Shown: positions 1 through 12,780 of the stretch, in pieces
How positions within the stretch are numbered: position 1 is the stretch's first letter
How the letters are laid out: every line of letters starts with the position of its first letter
Assembly: GCA_017311185.1 (NCBI GenBank)
Contig: JAESUZ010002554.1
Span: 868,001 to 932,000 of the forward strand
Source of the DNA: Proteles cristata cristata
Taxonomy: Eukaryota > Chordata > Mammalia > Carnivora > Hyaenidae
Direction: 5' to 3'
Length of the DNA stretch: 64,000 nt
Position numbers and translations under genes: made by a program
Notes under the pieces: model-generated
What the model saw: only the letters and a program-made list of their open reading frames with translations
Told to the model about the DNA's origin: nothing
Database searches by the model: none

Positions 1-214
1 TCTGTGCTAATTAAATAGAATATGATGGTAAATAAAATATATTCCTAACCCCGAGGAATTCACAGTCAAGTGGGGAAGACAGACTTGTTCATAAGTTATC
101 TAATATAATGCAACACTCATAATAGAAGAACAAGGAAAAAATACCATTGAAACACTAACTACAAAAACTTCTTGCTGAAACACTAAACAAGGAAGTGACT
201 AACCTCACTAGGGT

Positions 215-520
215 GCTGACATATATTCATTAAGCTTTTCCTATGATCCAGCCACTGTATTAGGTCCTGTGGAGATAGCAGGAAATACAGCTCCTGTCTT
301 TATGTAGTGTAAATCAAGCTGGAGAGACAAGCCTAGAACAAATAAATACATTAATTAAAGTACAATTATAAACAGTGGAAAGTGCCATTAGAGAAAAACA
401 AAAAAACAGAGTGATATAAAAGGCACTGGTAGGGAGAACTAATTGAAATCCAGAAATCAAGGAAGGACCTTTAGAGTAAATGCCATCACAACTAAGGTAT
501 AGAGGAGTTACTGAGTCATC
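215..520 (+). repeat. Ancient unclassified interspersed repeat, copy 1
   Basis: The text follows a pattern widespread in mammals: a 'tabulated size, then stored value' layout with an AATAAATA-rich middle and a GGAAGGACCT block. Related stretches occur near 11932, 19205 and 55690. I do not recall the family name with certainty. Confidence 0.35.
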
Positions 521-835
521 TTGACTTGCAGTAGACTTGAATTTGGTGTTAACATGTTGGTGATCTTTGTTACCACAACATATCTTAGCCTATTCTGACT
601 AATGTAGACAGACTGAGGGAACTGATCAGACTCTCTTCCCACATTATACTTATTTCCTTGTTAGCATTCTCATTATGTTTTCATGGGTGTATTTTATCGC
701 CTGTATTTCATGGGAACTTTGTGATTGTTCTTGTTAACTAATAATGCTTTGCTTCTAACCAATGTTCTTACAGCAAATAATAATGACCACTTCATTAAGT
801 TAATGTGACAAATAGATTAGATCATCAAAATTTAT

Positions 836-957
836 TTTACTCTCTCTCTTCTACATTCTGTCTTTTCTTCCTTCTTTACTTGCTACCTTTCTTCTTTCCC
901 TAGTTTTCTTTGTTTTTCTCTTTCATACATTTCTCTTCCTTTCTCCTTCCCACTCTC
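836..957. repeat. Pyrimidine-rich low-complexity tract
   Basis: About 120 bases are almost wholly C and T, built from CTCTCT, TTCTTCC and TTTCTT blocks. No unit repeats exactly. Confidence 0.7.
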
Positions 958-2929
958 TGTAAATAATGGCTGCTCTATAAATGCTAGCGAATACTTATTA
1001 ACTGATAAAATGATACCCAAAGTGCTAATATTGGGGCCTTCTTATCTTCCTTTGTCTTTCTTTTCTCTCTTCTCCCACCCCAGAACCTCTGCTCTAGTTC
1101 AAGTTAACTCCCTTTGCCTTTCTTCCTTCTCTGACATGACCTAAGAATTCAGCCTAATAGTTTGGGGGAAGGAGCTATTGAGAGTGAGAGCTTCCACTTC
1201 CCAGACTCCTTTTGGGTTTCTAGACCACATAGTGGGAACTCACCTCATATAAACCTCTTTTCTATAGAAATTCCACTTTTATCATGATTATATGATGATC
1301 AGAAACAGGGGAATCACAAAAATCTTTGGCAGGGGGAAATCATACAGCTTAAGAAATCTTATAGGCCCTTAGGCTCATGGTGCCTGCCTGATTTTCTGCT
1401 TTCCTCTCTAAAGTAGTTAACTGGATCAAAGGAATAAGATTTTAAAGTGCACTGAAAAGAAGACAGGACACCCAAGCTTTAAGCTAGCCAAGCCTGTTGG
1501 CACTGCATGGCTTGGACTGCAAATAAGCATCTGGTACCGGGTGATGGTGTTTATCTACTCACATGCATCTGGGATCCTCCTTCATTCTTAAATTTTCCCA
1601 GTGCCTGTCCTTTGACTTCGTCTCTAGTTTTCTTCCCTAGACTCAACTATTGTCTTATCAGCAGATAGTACTGCTTAATGTTACTCTTCCAAGTCCTCTG
1701 TCTTGTATGTCTAGATTTGGACATTTCTTCCTTCTCTATTTACTTCAGGCCAATTCTTAGAACCCCACCTTAACTCTGACTCTAGTAGATCAGCCCAAGA
1801 AGGAATTGGACACACATGAAGACCCTATAAGTAAATAACTTTTAAAAATGAACACGATGAAGTGCTTAGTGCAAAAGGCCCTGACATTCTGGAGCTGACT
1901 AGCACTGGCTCATGAGAGTGAATTGTTAGGTTTTGGAGGATTTTGCAAGTCAATTGTTAAATACAATCATAATAATGAAAAATAAGTTACTTAAACTTGT
2001 AGTTAAATAAATTGTATTAAAATAAGGGGAATGAATAGGCAAAGCTCATCGCTTCTCAGTTATTTTAATACATTTTACTATTTTCTATGCTCTTGAGGTT
2101 ATCTTGATCTAAGGTATCTGTATGATGGAAATGTTATATAATGGTGTGCCACTGCACACATCCATCTAACTCTGCATTCAGTGACCCAGATGTGGTCAGC
2201 ATTTTCATGCCGTGGACATCAGCAAATGCTACAAAGAGGCTTTTTCTCTTCTCCGTAGAGCAAGCTGTTAAATACTTGAGAGTACACAACCACAAAAGAG
2301 TGCCAATGACTTTCAGATGTAGTTAATAAAGACAAATGCATGGGGTAGGGGAATATTTATAATTACTACCTCAGAATCCATTCTCATACTATTTCAGCCA
2401 TGTCTTTTGCATGGTACCTTGCCTTCAGCTACAGAACCCGGCTCTTACTGTTTTAAGCCTGCTGGCTGATCCCAAACTTCTGACTACAGTCAGTCTGGCT
2501 CAAGGATGAATCAATGATCCAAATCAAGGCAACTATGGTCAATGGGCTGATCTCAAGGACCCACCATTCATAACCTGTCATTCCTACTGTACATAAACAA
2601 GGGAGTTTATAGCCCCAGAAGACACTGGTAGCTATCTTGGAACCACAAATGGAAAAGACTACCAATATAAGCGAGGAAGTAGAACCAAAAAATGGTGAGA
2701 GAGAAACTAGATTCTGAACCAGGCTTAGACTGAAAATCTAATTATAGACTTTCTGCAAGTCAGTGAATTCCTTTTTGAGTTTAGTCTGATTGGATTAGAC
2801 TTTCAGTTATTTCATCCAAAGTGATGCCTTCCTAATACATGACCTGGGTTTATATCTTTAGATGAGATAATTGTAGGAAGAAGTAAATACTGGTAGCCAT
2901 TCTTATCATGATTGTTTGTGTATATTTGC

Positions 2930-3065
2930 CCTACTCTTTAATTAGAGAGAGCAAGCTCTTTGTAGGTTGAAACTTCTTACTACACATCTTTGAATCTATA
3001 GCTAACTTAACACCGTGCCCTACACAGATTAATAATAAGTGCTTAATTTGGGTTTGCTTAATTGA
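2930..3065 (+). repeat. L2 LINE 3' end fragment
   Basis: The stretch runs from a GAGAGCAAG block, through a degenerate 'accgtgccctacacag' match to the L2 'cagtgcctggcacat' block, to an 'ataataagtgctt' ending. This is the usual L2 3' terminus. The copy is heavily diverged. Confidence 0.5.
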
Positions 3066-3655
3066 ATTGGTTAGTAAGTCAGGGAGGGATTGTGCAAGAA
3101 GTGAAGTGAATCCAAGTAAATTCCTTTTCCCTTCTTTGGCCAAGTGACCAATTTGTATCCATCTGTTGTCATTTTGAATGTCCCAGCAAACAAAAAGGAT
3201 GAAGTAATATGGCTCTCGAGTCCAACAGTCCAATCTCTCAAATGGAGAAGGTGGTAGTTTTCTCCTGGAATGCAGTGAAAATAAGTCATAGATTTTTTAG
3301 TTAGCATAATTGCTAAAAAAACAAACTCCTTTGTCGACATTTTCATGATGCCAAATATCTGGATAAGAAGGAAAATGTGCACTCAACATGTCTCAAAAAA
3401 ATCTACGCATGTGGCACCACATTGACAAAATATCCAGTTACTTAACCAGACTTCTTACTGTCTATCCAAGAGACCGGACTGTTTATGTCAGAAAGTGATG
3501 GCAACAAGTATGACAGTATAAAAACCGTATGGCACTGTAGCTCTGAATGACACCAGTCCCTTATGACTTGGAGAGGAAGGTAAGTCCTAACACAGGCAGA
3601 TCACAGGAGTATTTCAGCTACATTTCAAGGCAGAAAGGAGATAACTATGAAAATA
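3066..3655. other. Unassigned non-coding DNA
   Basis: Overlapping antisense frames of about 100 codons occur here in two phases. They show no domain, no codon bias and no homology I can recognise. Nothing else is seen. Confidence 0.5.
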
Positions 3656-3659
3656 GGAA

Positions 3660-4135
3660 TGCTGCCTCCACTTTCCCATCTTTTCCCTTTCTTTTCTCCA
3701 ATCCTATCATGGTCAACATACAATATATCTTATTTATTTATATTATTTAATTTTCTCTCCATTTCCTAGAACGTAAGTTCACAAAGGTAAATATTTGTCT
3801 CCTTTTTTCCCCACAGCTCTGTGAAAAAAAAATCTAAAATAGACCCTAGGGGTGCCTGGGGGGCTCAGTCAGCTGAGGGGTCATCTCTTGGTTGTCGTCC
3901 TGTTGATTTCCACCCAGGTCATGATCTCATGTTTCATGGGCTGTGTTCAGCTCTGCGTTGACAGTGAGGAGCCTGCTTGGGATTTTCTCCCTCCATCTCT
4001 CTCTCTGCTCCTCTCCCTCTCGTGCTCTCTCACTCTCTCTCAAAAGAAATAAATAAACATTAAATAGATAAAAATAAAAATAAAATAGACTCTAGCATAT
4101 AGTAAATGCTCAATAAATATTTCTTGAACAAATAA
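3660..4135 (+). repeat. L2 LINE 3' end, split by a SINE
   Basis: The 5' part (to about 3849) reads like the L2 'ccctagaacgtaagttcacaaaggtaa' region. The continuation 'agcatatagtaaatgctca' with AATAAATATTTCTTGAA lies at 4095-4135. Between them sits a CAN SINE with target-site duplications, so the L2 copy predates it. Confidence 0.6.
3850..4081 (+). mobile_element. CAN SINE (tRNA-derived), + strand
   Basis: It begins GGGGTGCCTGGGGGGCTCAG, has the usual CT-rich 3' region and ends in an AAATAAA-type tail. The flanks AAAATAGACCCTAG (3836-3849) and AAAATAGACTCTAG (4082-4095) are a 14-bp target-site duplication with one change. Moderately diverged. Confidence 0.9.
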
Positions 4136-4229
4136 GTTAGCCTCATGGATGGCAATTTGTTAATTAACTCAGAGATCAGAAACTAACATGGCCTGGTGGA
4201 AAAAAAAAAAAAAACTGTTTTTCTAAAGT

Positions 4230-4420
4230 AAATGAAAAGACCCTGTGACTTAATGGATGCCAGCTCTGCTACAATCTAACTTTGTGAGTCTAAACAATTT
4301 GTTTTCCATTGTGCCCCTTGGTTTCTCCATCTGGAAAATGGAGATAAGAACCCCGGCCCTGCATTCTTCAAAAACTTGTAAGTATCTCAAAAGAGATAAT
4401 AGCAGCTTTAGGCTTGTAAA
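4230..4420 (+). repeat. MIR SINE fragment
   Basis: It contains the MIR signature 'tttctccatctggaaaatgg' followed by AGATAAGAAC, preceded by a diverged 'cagctctgctacaatctaac' block. A 113-codon frame that overlaps it is not a gene. Confidence 0.65.
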
Positions 4421-5124
4421 GATGCAATGCAGAAGCTTAGCATGGATGGTTTTTCTTAAGATTAAACCATCATCTCAGTGGCCCATTATTAAATGGGCGA
4501 AATTCCATTTTCAGCTTTTGTTCCTATACAGACTCACAACTGATTACTGCAGTAATCGGTTTTCTATGTTGCTACTGCTTCCCAAGCATTGTTACTAAAA
4601 AAATTTTAACTAACTAACCGTTTCCAAACAAACCTGCCTTGTCCTACAATGCAAATTTGCCTTCAAAGTCACAAACTTTGTAATGATAAAAATAGGTACA
4701 CTTAACAAATCCAGTCTACTGCGATTTATCTAAAATGTGATGTAGTATTCCTACAGGGTAATCACGCTCCCCCCCAATATGTTAATATCAAACGGATCTT
4801 TCTGTTGTGGAAATTCTGTTTACCCTGTTCCTGTTTTCTCCTTCAAGCTAAATTCTATTTTGCAAGGTTTCCCTTCCAGTCGTAAAAATAAAAAATAAGA
4901 AATAAAAAAAGATCCTGTACCTTTAATAACAAGAGACCTGGGGAGAGGGTTCTTTCCAAACTTGTTCCCTGGCTTCCAAGTGACGAAACCAGCTGTAATT
5001 TGAGAGCAGAGAGATCCTCAGGATATCATTAGCCAAAGGAAAAGCTCCGCATTCCCACCCAGTGCAGAAGTTGAAATAGTATCAGAAGGAGACTCTTTGC
5101 CTCCAGCCACAGGCTCCATCTCTC
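4421..5124. other. FIBIN upstream region
   Basis: AT-rich DNA leading into the GC-rich FIBIN leader. An A-rich block lies near 4885-4912. No convincing TATA box or repeat is seen. Promoter elements of FIBIN are likely here or in the GC-rich block, but none can be fixed by eye. Confidence 0.4.
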
Positions 5125-6122
<998 letters not shown>

Positions 6123-7050
6123 GTGGAAGGGCACAGTGCCTGGGAGAGGGCATCAAATCAGCCCCGTTGTGGAGGGTGGGGACAGAAGATGAGGCTGATG
6201 TTTCCTTATTATTTTTTTTTATATCTGGATTTGTACTTGGAGAAGCATCTGAAGAGATCTTAAAAAGAAATAAGCGAGCGTCGAGTTGTTTTGTTTTTGT
6301 ACATTATTTATGGGATTGCTATAGACTTGTTACTTGGACAGAACAATTTAAAGCCATGCCTCCCTGGCTTTTCCTAGAGGGCTTTCTAAGTCTGCAGAGA
6401 CACCTGTTTCAACCACATAGAAGGACTTGGTTTGTGCAGGAGGGAGTGATTAAACTTCCCCATCCTGGAGAAAATACGCAGAGAGCATAGTACAGAGTAC
6501 CTTTTTGCCTTCTTCAGCCTTCCCTCTTGGGCTTTGAAAACTGGCAGTTGTCTGAGATGCTCTGCGGCCTGTTTCTTCTCTTTTTCTCTCTTATTTATTA
6601 ACCATGGTCTTCAAGGTTTTATTTTTAGTTTTGAGGTTTGGGGGGAGGGGTTGTAAGAGTATTGACTAGAAGCTATATGCGAATAGTCCTTTGCAGGGAG
6701 ATGTCCAAGGTGCCTCTGTGAGTGTGTGTAAGCTGCAGTGGCCACATTGAAGGAGCGCAAGCTTTGTGGTGGGTACACACTTGTGTTGCTAAGCTGATTT
6801 GCTGTCTCTCTCACTGTATGCCTGTGTCCTCAGAGCTACAGTCCATTACAAAAGAGTCGAGTGTTTGAACACACCCCCAAATGCTATGTTGTAGGTTACC
6901 AATGTATTCGTTCTGGTTTGGGGTTTTTTCCTTCTGTTTGCTTACTGGAAGCTTGTACTTCAAGTGGGGGTGGGGAGGGATTCTAATTCTAGTAATTCCT
7001 GAACTAAGTATTATTATTCAGCCAATAAAAATGTTCTCGTATAATACTGG
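6123..7050 (+). other. FIBIN: FIBIN 3' untranslated region
   Basis: About 0.9 kb of non-repetitive sequence follows the stop and runs to the first good poly(A) signal. It contains a TTATTTATTAA (AU-rich) element near 6590. The 107-codon frame at 6167 starts with TTG and is not a gene. The exact 3' end is inferred. Confidence 0.6.
7024..7029 (+). terminator. FIBIN: Poly(A) signal AATAAA for FIBIN
   Basis: The canonical hexamer lies about 0.9 kb after the FIBIN stop. TG/T-rich sequence follows at 7045-7080, as expected downstream of a cleavage site. Confidence 0.6.
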
Positions 7051-7689
7051 CTTATTTTCTAATTGATATCTGTAACTTTCATATGGCAAAGAAGAGTCAG
7101 TGCAAGCAGAAAGGGAAGGGTGGGATTTAAGCCAGTTTACTCAGAGTATGTGATAAAGAAAGGAGAGAGATGGCTATGTATTTGGCCATGCTCCCTACCC
7201 AGCCACCCTTACCATGCTCAAAAACAAACAAACAAAAAAAAAACAAAACAAAAAAACTCTAGGTCTTGCCAGAAGTTTAACTCTGCTGGTCTGCCTAAAA
7301 ACTCCAGATTTTCCAGTTTTTCCTGCAGCATCAACTGGAAAAGTTTATGACAAGGCTTTTAAGTTTTATGCCCTCATAGTGCAGAGGGAGGGTTCCATTC
7401 TAAGTTACAGGCACTGTAATGATGCTTAATAATTATGAAGCCAGGTCTATGTCATTGATCAATGATTTTAAAAGGTGGAAATGTACCTTTTCATGCCTTT
7501 CCCTAGCCCCTCACTCTCATCTTAAATATGCTTTCCTTTCCACACCACAGACACACAGACACACACACACACAGAAAGATAAATAAGTGTTCATAATCTG
7601 CTTTTTAACAGTGAACGATTTTGCACTCTCTCATGCACGAAGAATCCAGTTTTCTATTGCAGTGATGTGTCCAATATGTCCTCTTATTA

Positions 7690-7790
7690 CTCTAGGGGAA
7701 ACTGAGGCTCAGAAAGCGACTGATCATCAGCTTGTTGTAACACTCCAGGTCTCTTAGATTTAAGTACAGAACTTTCCCATATTGCTCTTC
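7690..7790 (-). repeat. MIR SINE fragment
   Basis: Antisense MIR core: 'ggggaaactgaggctcagaa' followed by a degenerate 'ggtctcttagatttaagtac' end. Confidence 0.6.
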
Positions 7791-9009
7791 TCAAGGATGC
7801 TGAGCGATGAGAGGGAGTGGTCTGAGGTCTGAACTTTTATATCACTACCTCATTGTTTAAGATTTAAGAAAACACCTGGAAAGATACTTCAAATAATCAT
7901 TTGTAATTTCTTTTCATCACTCCGGAGCCTGCTTTTAGTTGCCTCTATACTGCTGTGTGGGGAGAAGGTAAATGACTGTTTAAAAGGGTTTCCTTCTTTA
8001 TTCTATGAAAGATGAGGGGGAAATCAGGAGGTGATTTTTGGCACTTAAATGATTGTAGTTTGTTGTCACAATACTTAATATCTCAAAACATTCCTATCAC
8101 TCACTTCAAGTATCCAAGTCTAAACCATAGACACATTAAATGTCACCACTTCGATTTTCCCACCTGGAATAGGAGAACAGTAAGCAAGTGATATGGATGG
8201 AGAAAACTGGCCTCCTGTGCATGCTAATTTCAATCGTTCGGTAAGGGCTATGAACAGTACTGTGATAAGAAAGGTTTAAAAGGCACAGATGTAAAGAGTG
8301 CTGTCCCCAGTTAGAGACGCTTGTGGCACATCGGCTACAAATTTGAAAACCCTGAAACAGATTATTCATGAGCTCCTTTCCAGTGTAGATATTCTATGAT
8401 TCCTACAAAACCAGAACGAAATTATCTGACATTGAATCATCCATTCAAGGCTAGATGTACAGCCAGTAATCCCACAGAATCTTATGTAAATGGCCCTAGA
8501 GGGCAAATGAGACTTTCCAGGTGGGGGGAGTTAGCCGTCCTGGTTACCAACCCAGCGGCTAGCATCACAAGGCTTTTCCAAATCCTCTTATGGTTGTCAG
8601 AGCCAGCCCCACGTAGATCTTTCCCTCCCACTTCCTTATTATGCTTATTAGCACCTCCTTAATTGCAAGGAGACAAAATCTTTGAAGTAGTGCTCCTTTA
8701 TTTCTTAGACCAAGAAATAATACTTTGAGAATCTGAAGAAAACTACAAGCTTTCTTCCGTGAGAAATCTTAACAAAACATCCATACAACTGAAGATACTC
8801 ATTATCTTTATAAATGTCAGTCATTTCATATGTGTCAGGTACTGAGTGAGGTTGTGGATAATTCTGGGATACTACAAAGCCTTGGGATTTAATCTAACTA
8901 AAACTTTTTAAAAGCCTTGTGGAATTTTATTTGGAGTAGGAAGAATTTCTTGTTATAATTTGTAGTTACTTATAACAAAAACAACAGCAAAAAGGCAGCT
9001 AGCTTTTTT

Positions 9010-9165
9010 TGAGAACTCAGTATTATCAGGCAGGGCCTGAGTAACTTCTCTTAATTCTAGCAACAAACTCTGTAAGGAAAGTGTTACAATAAAAGAATAA
9101 TCCATGTCAAGTGCTTCAAACAGTACCAGACACAGAGTGAATCCTCAATAAATGTTACTTACTAT
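9010..9165. repeat. MIR-like fragments
   Basis: The block at 9040-9090 resembles the MIR middle region ('aacaaactctgtaaggaaag'). Positions 9100-9160 resemble the 3' end ('gtgaatcctcaataaatgtt'). Confidence 0.45.
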
Positions 9166-10759
9166 TATTACTGGTATTATTATTATCTTTAGTTTTCTAA
9201 TGAGGCCCAGAAAGCTTAGCTTATGTTCCCCAGGTGAAAACTGGGTGATGTCTTATATTCTTCACATATATTCTCATGTTTTAAACTGATGATTGTCTAG
9301 GGGCACATAGATCAAACGAGTGTGCAGGGTAGGGGTTCACTGGGGCCATCAGGTGTCCACTGCAAATGTTGTCCTTACAGGCCAGTCAGCCTACATCCTA
9401 CAGCAGCTCAGATGTGTGACTGCTGTTGGTCAGAAGCTGAGTGGCTCCTGTGTTTACAGAATTTCTCACTGCTACTGTCTCTGTGCGATGCATTGTTAAA
9501 TACCACTCCTCCCCGCTCTCCCAACCAGACCATGTGAATATTTCCATATACCCACTTTGAAACATTCCAGAGGTATCTATCTGGAGTCTGTTGATAAAGG
9601 ACACCAGGCCACAAGAGGTCTGCAACAACCAAAGTCACTCTCCCAGCAGCTGGGAGAAGCCAGCTGACTGAGGTGTGCTGTGAGAAGGCAGCACGAGAGG
9701 CTACCCCATACTTTACATACTTTCCGTTGCCTTTGAAACTCTTGTTTATAACTCTGCTAGAGAAATAGGCTCAAAGCCTTCTGAGAGCAACCTTGAAACT
9801 TAGATTATAAACTATTTTAGCAAGTAATAAAAATGTCTGTGAAAACCACTCACAATATGAAATCACCCTGAAGGGTAATATGCTCAGATTTCCTTGGGAC
9901 ATTTTTCAAAGGATGATTCTTAAAATCGTCTTGATAAGGAGCAAGAATCAGTTGTGAGGTATAAATGTTAATGGTGGTTAATCAGTGTTTTTGTATAAAA
10001 GGGAAAACAACTGGAAACATTCTAGAAATAGGATATGCAAATGCATAATGATAACTCACTAATATAGAGAATGAGATTCTGCGAATCTTCTTCGTGGTTT
10101 TGGTGTTGGGGTTGTCCTCTGGAATACGGTCTGGGTCCAGAGTTAGGATCCTGATGGATATGTCACTCATCCGACATTTTGAAAGGACCTCTATATGAGG
10201 TAGCCAGAATAGAAAATGGCATTTGGCATGTGAGGAAATGGACACCTAAGTAAAGAATCAGAACACGGTGGCATATAAGACTGGCATATGTACCAGCTTC
10301 TACGGGAGCTTAACAAGAGTCCAAACTAGAATTGCCTGGGAACTGGAAAGCAGTGTAAATAAAATAAGGAATTGGTATGATCACACATTCAAGAAATACA
10401 GGGGTTTCATTGTTGCCGTTACTATTATTATTCTGCATTTTAGTAACATTTTTCCAACTACGCAGGTCATAGCAATTATATTCTAATAACATGCAAACAG
10501 CAAAACACAAAGAAAACCAAATAATTCATATTCTCCAACTCTCCCCAACATAAATGCACACTATTTGCATTTTGGTGTACTTATTTTTTCAGTATTTAAA
10601 AAAACATATCTATGTAGCTGTGTTTTTCTTTAGGAAGAAGTGATATTCTAGTAGTACATTGTTTTGCAGAAAATGTCTATTTAATAATATGCTCAGTAGC
10701 ATAGATCTTTTTAAAAATGCTTAAATCTCCCCAGTGTGCTTCAGGAAGCAGAGATTCTG

Positions 10760-11080
10760 GATTCTAGATCTTTCCCCACCATGTACTAGCTGTGCAACTT
10801 CGAACAAATCCCTTAAATGTTCTGAAATTCCATCCTGTTATTTGCAAAATGAAGATAATAGCCAAATATAATTTTAAATTATATAAATTTATAATAGTTC
10901 AATTTGTTGAACAGGTATTGCTCAAAATATTTTCAGTATATTATCTTATACAATCCTCCCAGTGCTATATTTCAGGCGGGTGTTCTATTTTCTGAACTTT
11001 TTGGATAAAGAGACTAAGGCACAAGGAAGTTAAGTGACTTACATAAGGTCTCACAGCCAGACAAGAATGGGGTCAATATT
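10760..11080 (+). repeat. MIR SINE fragments
   Basis: 10780-10860 carries the 'ctagctgtgcaacttcgaac' block and 10985-11070 the 'gactaaggcacaaggaagtt' block with 'tctcacagccag'. They probably derive from two old copies in different orientations. Confidence 0.55.
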
Positions 11081-11615
11081 CCAATACAGTCGATCGGTCT
11101 CCTTTACTTTCATAATAACCACTAATGTTGCCTTCTCCTTTCTGAAGGCAGGATGCTAGACACATGATTTCTTAACTCCCTTCCTATGAAGGCCTATGAC
11201 ATGAACACTTTCTTTTTATAACTTCCTTAGTTAAAAATATACAAACTCAATTTCTCTCAACGAACTTATTTCTCTGCTTGATTTTAAGTTGGGCAAAGTA
11301 TCTTCTTATGTATGTGTGTGTGTTGCTCTGTGATGCTTTGCCTAAGAACAACTGGCTTCCTGCTAAATGTTCTATTTTCTGAGCACTTTCACATGTACCA
11401 TCATATTTGATAACACACACTTATAGATGCTGAACTGGCCAGGACAGTTCATGGTGTTCACCATTTGGTGATGGGTGTCCCAAGTGTTCACAGCTAGAAA
11501 GAAAAGTTATTCAGTCAGGACTGAAGCCAGATGTAAGGATTCCTTGTCCAGGCACTACTTACCTTACAGGTATGCCTTTCACTCATCTACTCATTTATTC
11601 AAAATACATTCATTG

Positions 11616-11862
11616 GGGGTACCTGGGTGGCTCAGTCCGTTGGGGAGCCAACTTTGGCTCAGGTCATGATCTCACGGTTTGTGGCTTCGAGCCCCGCGTC
11701 AGGTTCTGTGCTGACAGCTAGCTCAGAGCCAGGAGCCTGTTTCACATTCTGTGTCTCCCTCTCTCTCTCTCTCTGACCCTCTCCTGCTCGCACTGTCTCT
11801 CTCTCTCTCAGAAATAAATTTTTAAAAACATTAAAAATAAAAATTTTTTTTAAGGATTTAAA
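11616..11862 (+). mobile_element. CAN SINE, + strand
   Basis: It starts GGGGTACCTGGGTGGCTCAG, has a CT-repeat region and an A-rich tail. The flanks AAAATACATTCATTG (11601-11615) and AAAATGCATTCACTG (11863-11877) form its duplication. The second flank is also the left duplication of the U6 fragment that follows. Confidence 0.9.
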
Positions 11863-11878
11863 AAAATGCATTCACTGA

Positions 11879-11915
11879 GCGCTTCCTTCAGCAGCATGTA
11901 TGCCAGAATTGGAAC
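11879..11915 (+). pseudogene. 3'-truncated U6 snRNA retropseudogene
   Basis: These 37 bases align without gaps to nucleotides 1-37 of U6 snRNA as I know it, with about 27 identities and a shared perfect AATTGGAAC end. The fragment begins exactly at U6 nucleotide 1. It lies between AAAATGCATTCACTGA (11863-11878) and AAAATATATTCACTGA (11916-11931), a target-site duplication of 16 bp with two changes. It has no poly(A) tail and no upstream snRNA promoter, so it is a dead retrocopy. Confidence 0.7.
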
Positions 11916-11931
11916 AAAATATATTCACTGA

Positions 11932-12780
11932 ATGCCTACTGAGTATCAGGCACTATTTGGGATACAGCAATCAGACTAAACTCCTTGATCTGATATTGAA
12001 ATTAGGACTCCTTCAGTGGAGTAAGTTATAAGGACTAAACTAAAAATTATATATAATAGGATGCTAGGTAGTGATATATATGTACTATTTTAGTTAAGAT
12101 GGTTAAGGAAGACCTCTCTGAAGAAATAAGAGCTATTAGAACTGAGCCTTAAATCTTGAGTAGAAGGCCAAGATTGTACATAGTATAGGAAAGAGTGTTC
12201 CTGGTAAAAGAACAGGAAGTATAAAGTCCTTCAGGCAGAGACAATTTTATATGTTTGAGAAGGGAGAGGGGAACAATGGGGCTTAGCAGATTAAATCAAA
12301 GAAAGATTTAAAGAATTTGAAATTAGAAAGGAGAACTGGGCAAGGTAATATGGGAACTAGATGACCATCATAAGAAGTTTGGATATTATTATAATTTTAA
12401 TGCACTGGAGACCTAAGGAGAGGATATATTTGGATACAAATTAATATGTTTTATATAGTATATGTAACTAATATATTTGAGTATTATTGAATAATATTTG
12501 GATTTTATCCAAATATCAATGATCTAATTTCCATTTGAATTTTAATTCATTGAAGGTCAAGAGAGAAGAGTGATATGATATGATTTACCCTAAAAAGACA
12601 CTCTAGAAAAGATTATCTGTCATGAAGCAAGACTGGAAGCATGAGGGCCACTTGTTTAGGTGGCTACAAGGTCATGCTGATGAGAAATGATGGAGGTTTG
12701 ATCTAACGCGGTAGTGGTGATGGTGGCAGGGACTGGCCTCAATCTTCTACATGTCCCATTGTTGCTTTTGTCTCAGAAGA
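11932..12780 (+). repeat. Ancient unclassified interspersed repeat, copy 2
   Basis: A long, diverged copy of the family seen at 215. Recognisable blocks are 'gaagacctctctgaagaaat' (12108), a 'gcattcaggcagag'-like block (12225-12240), 'agtttggatattattataat' (12377) and 'agagtgatatgatatgattt' (12568). An AT-rich insertion interrupts it around 12430-12540. Confidence 0.45.

Larger units (their letters stand above)
1..2929. other. Non-coding upstream DNA
   Basis: No credible exon is visible. The longest frames are about 60 codons and lack similarity to anything I recognise. It is AT-rich with a pyrimidine-rich tract and one ancient repeat, both listed separately. In human synteny the next gene upstream of FIBIN is SLC5A12, but no part of it is recognisable here. 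Confidence 0.6.
7051..11600. other. Intergenic DNA downstream of FIBIN
   Basis: No supportable gene. It holds an A-rich run (7227-7257), a short CA repeat (7550-7575), several old MIR-like fragments and, at about 10400-10700, diverged LINE-like text that I cannot assign firmly. Frames of 60-90 codons here lack features of real proteins. Confidence 0.6.

Noticed and set aside
6167..6490. 107-codon frame after FIBIN
   Set aside because: It starts with TTG and lies in the FIBIN 3' untranslated region.
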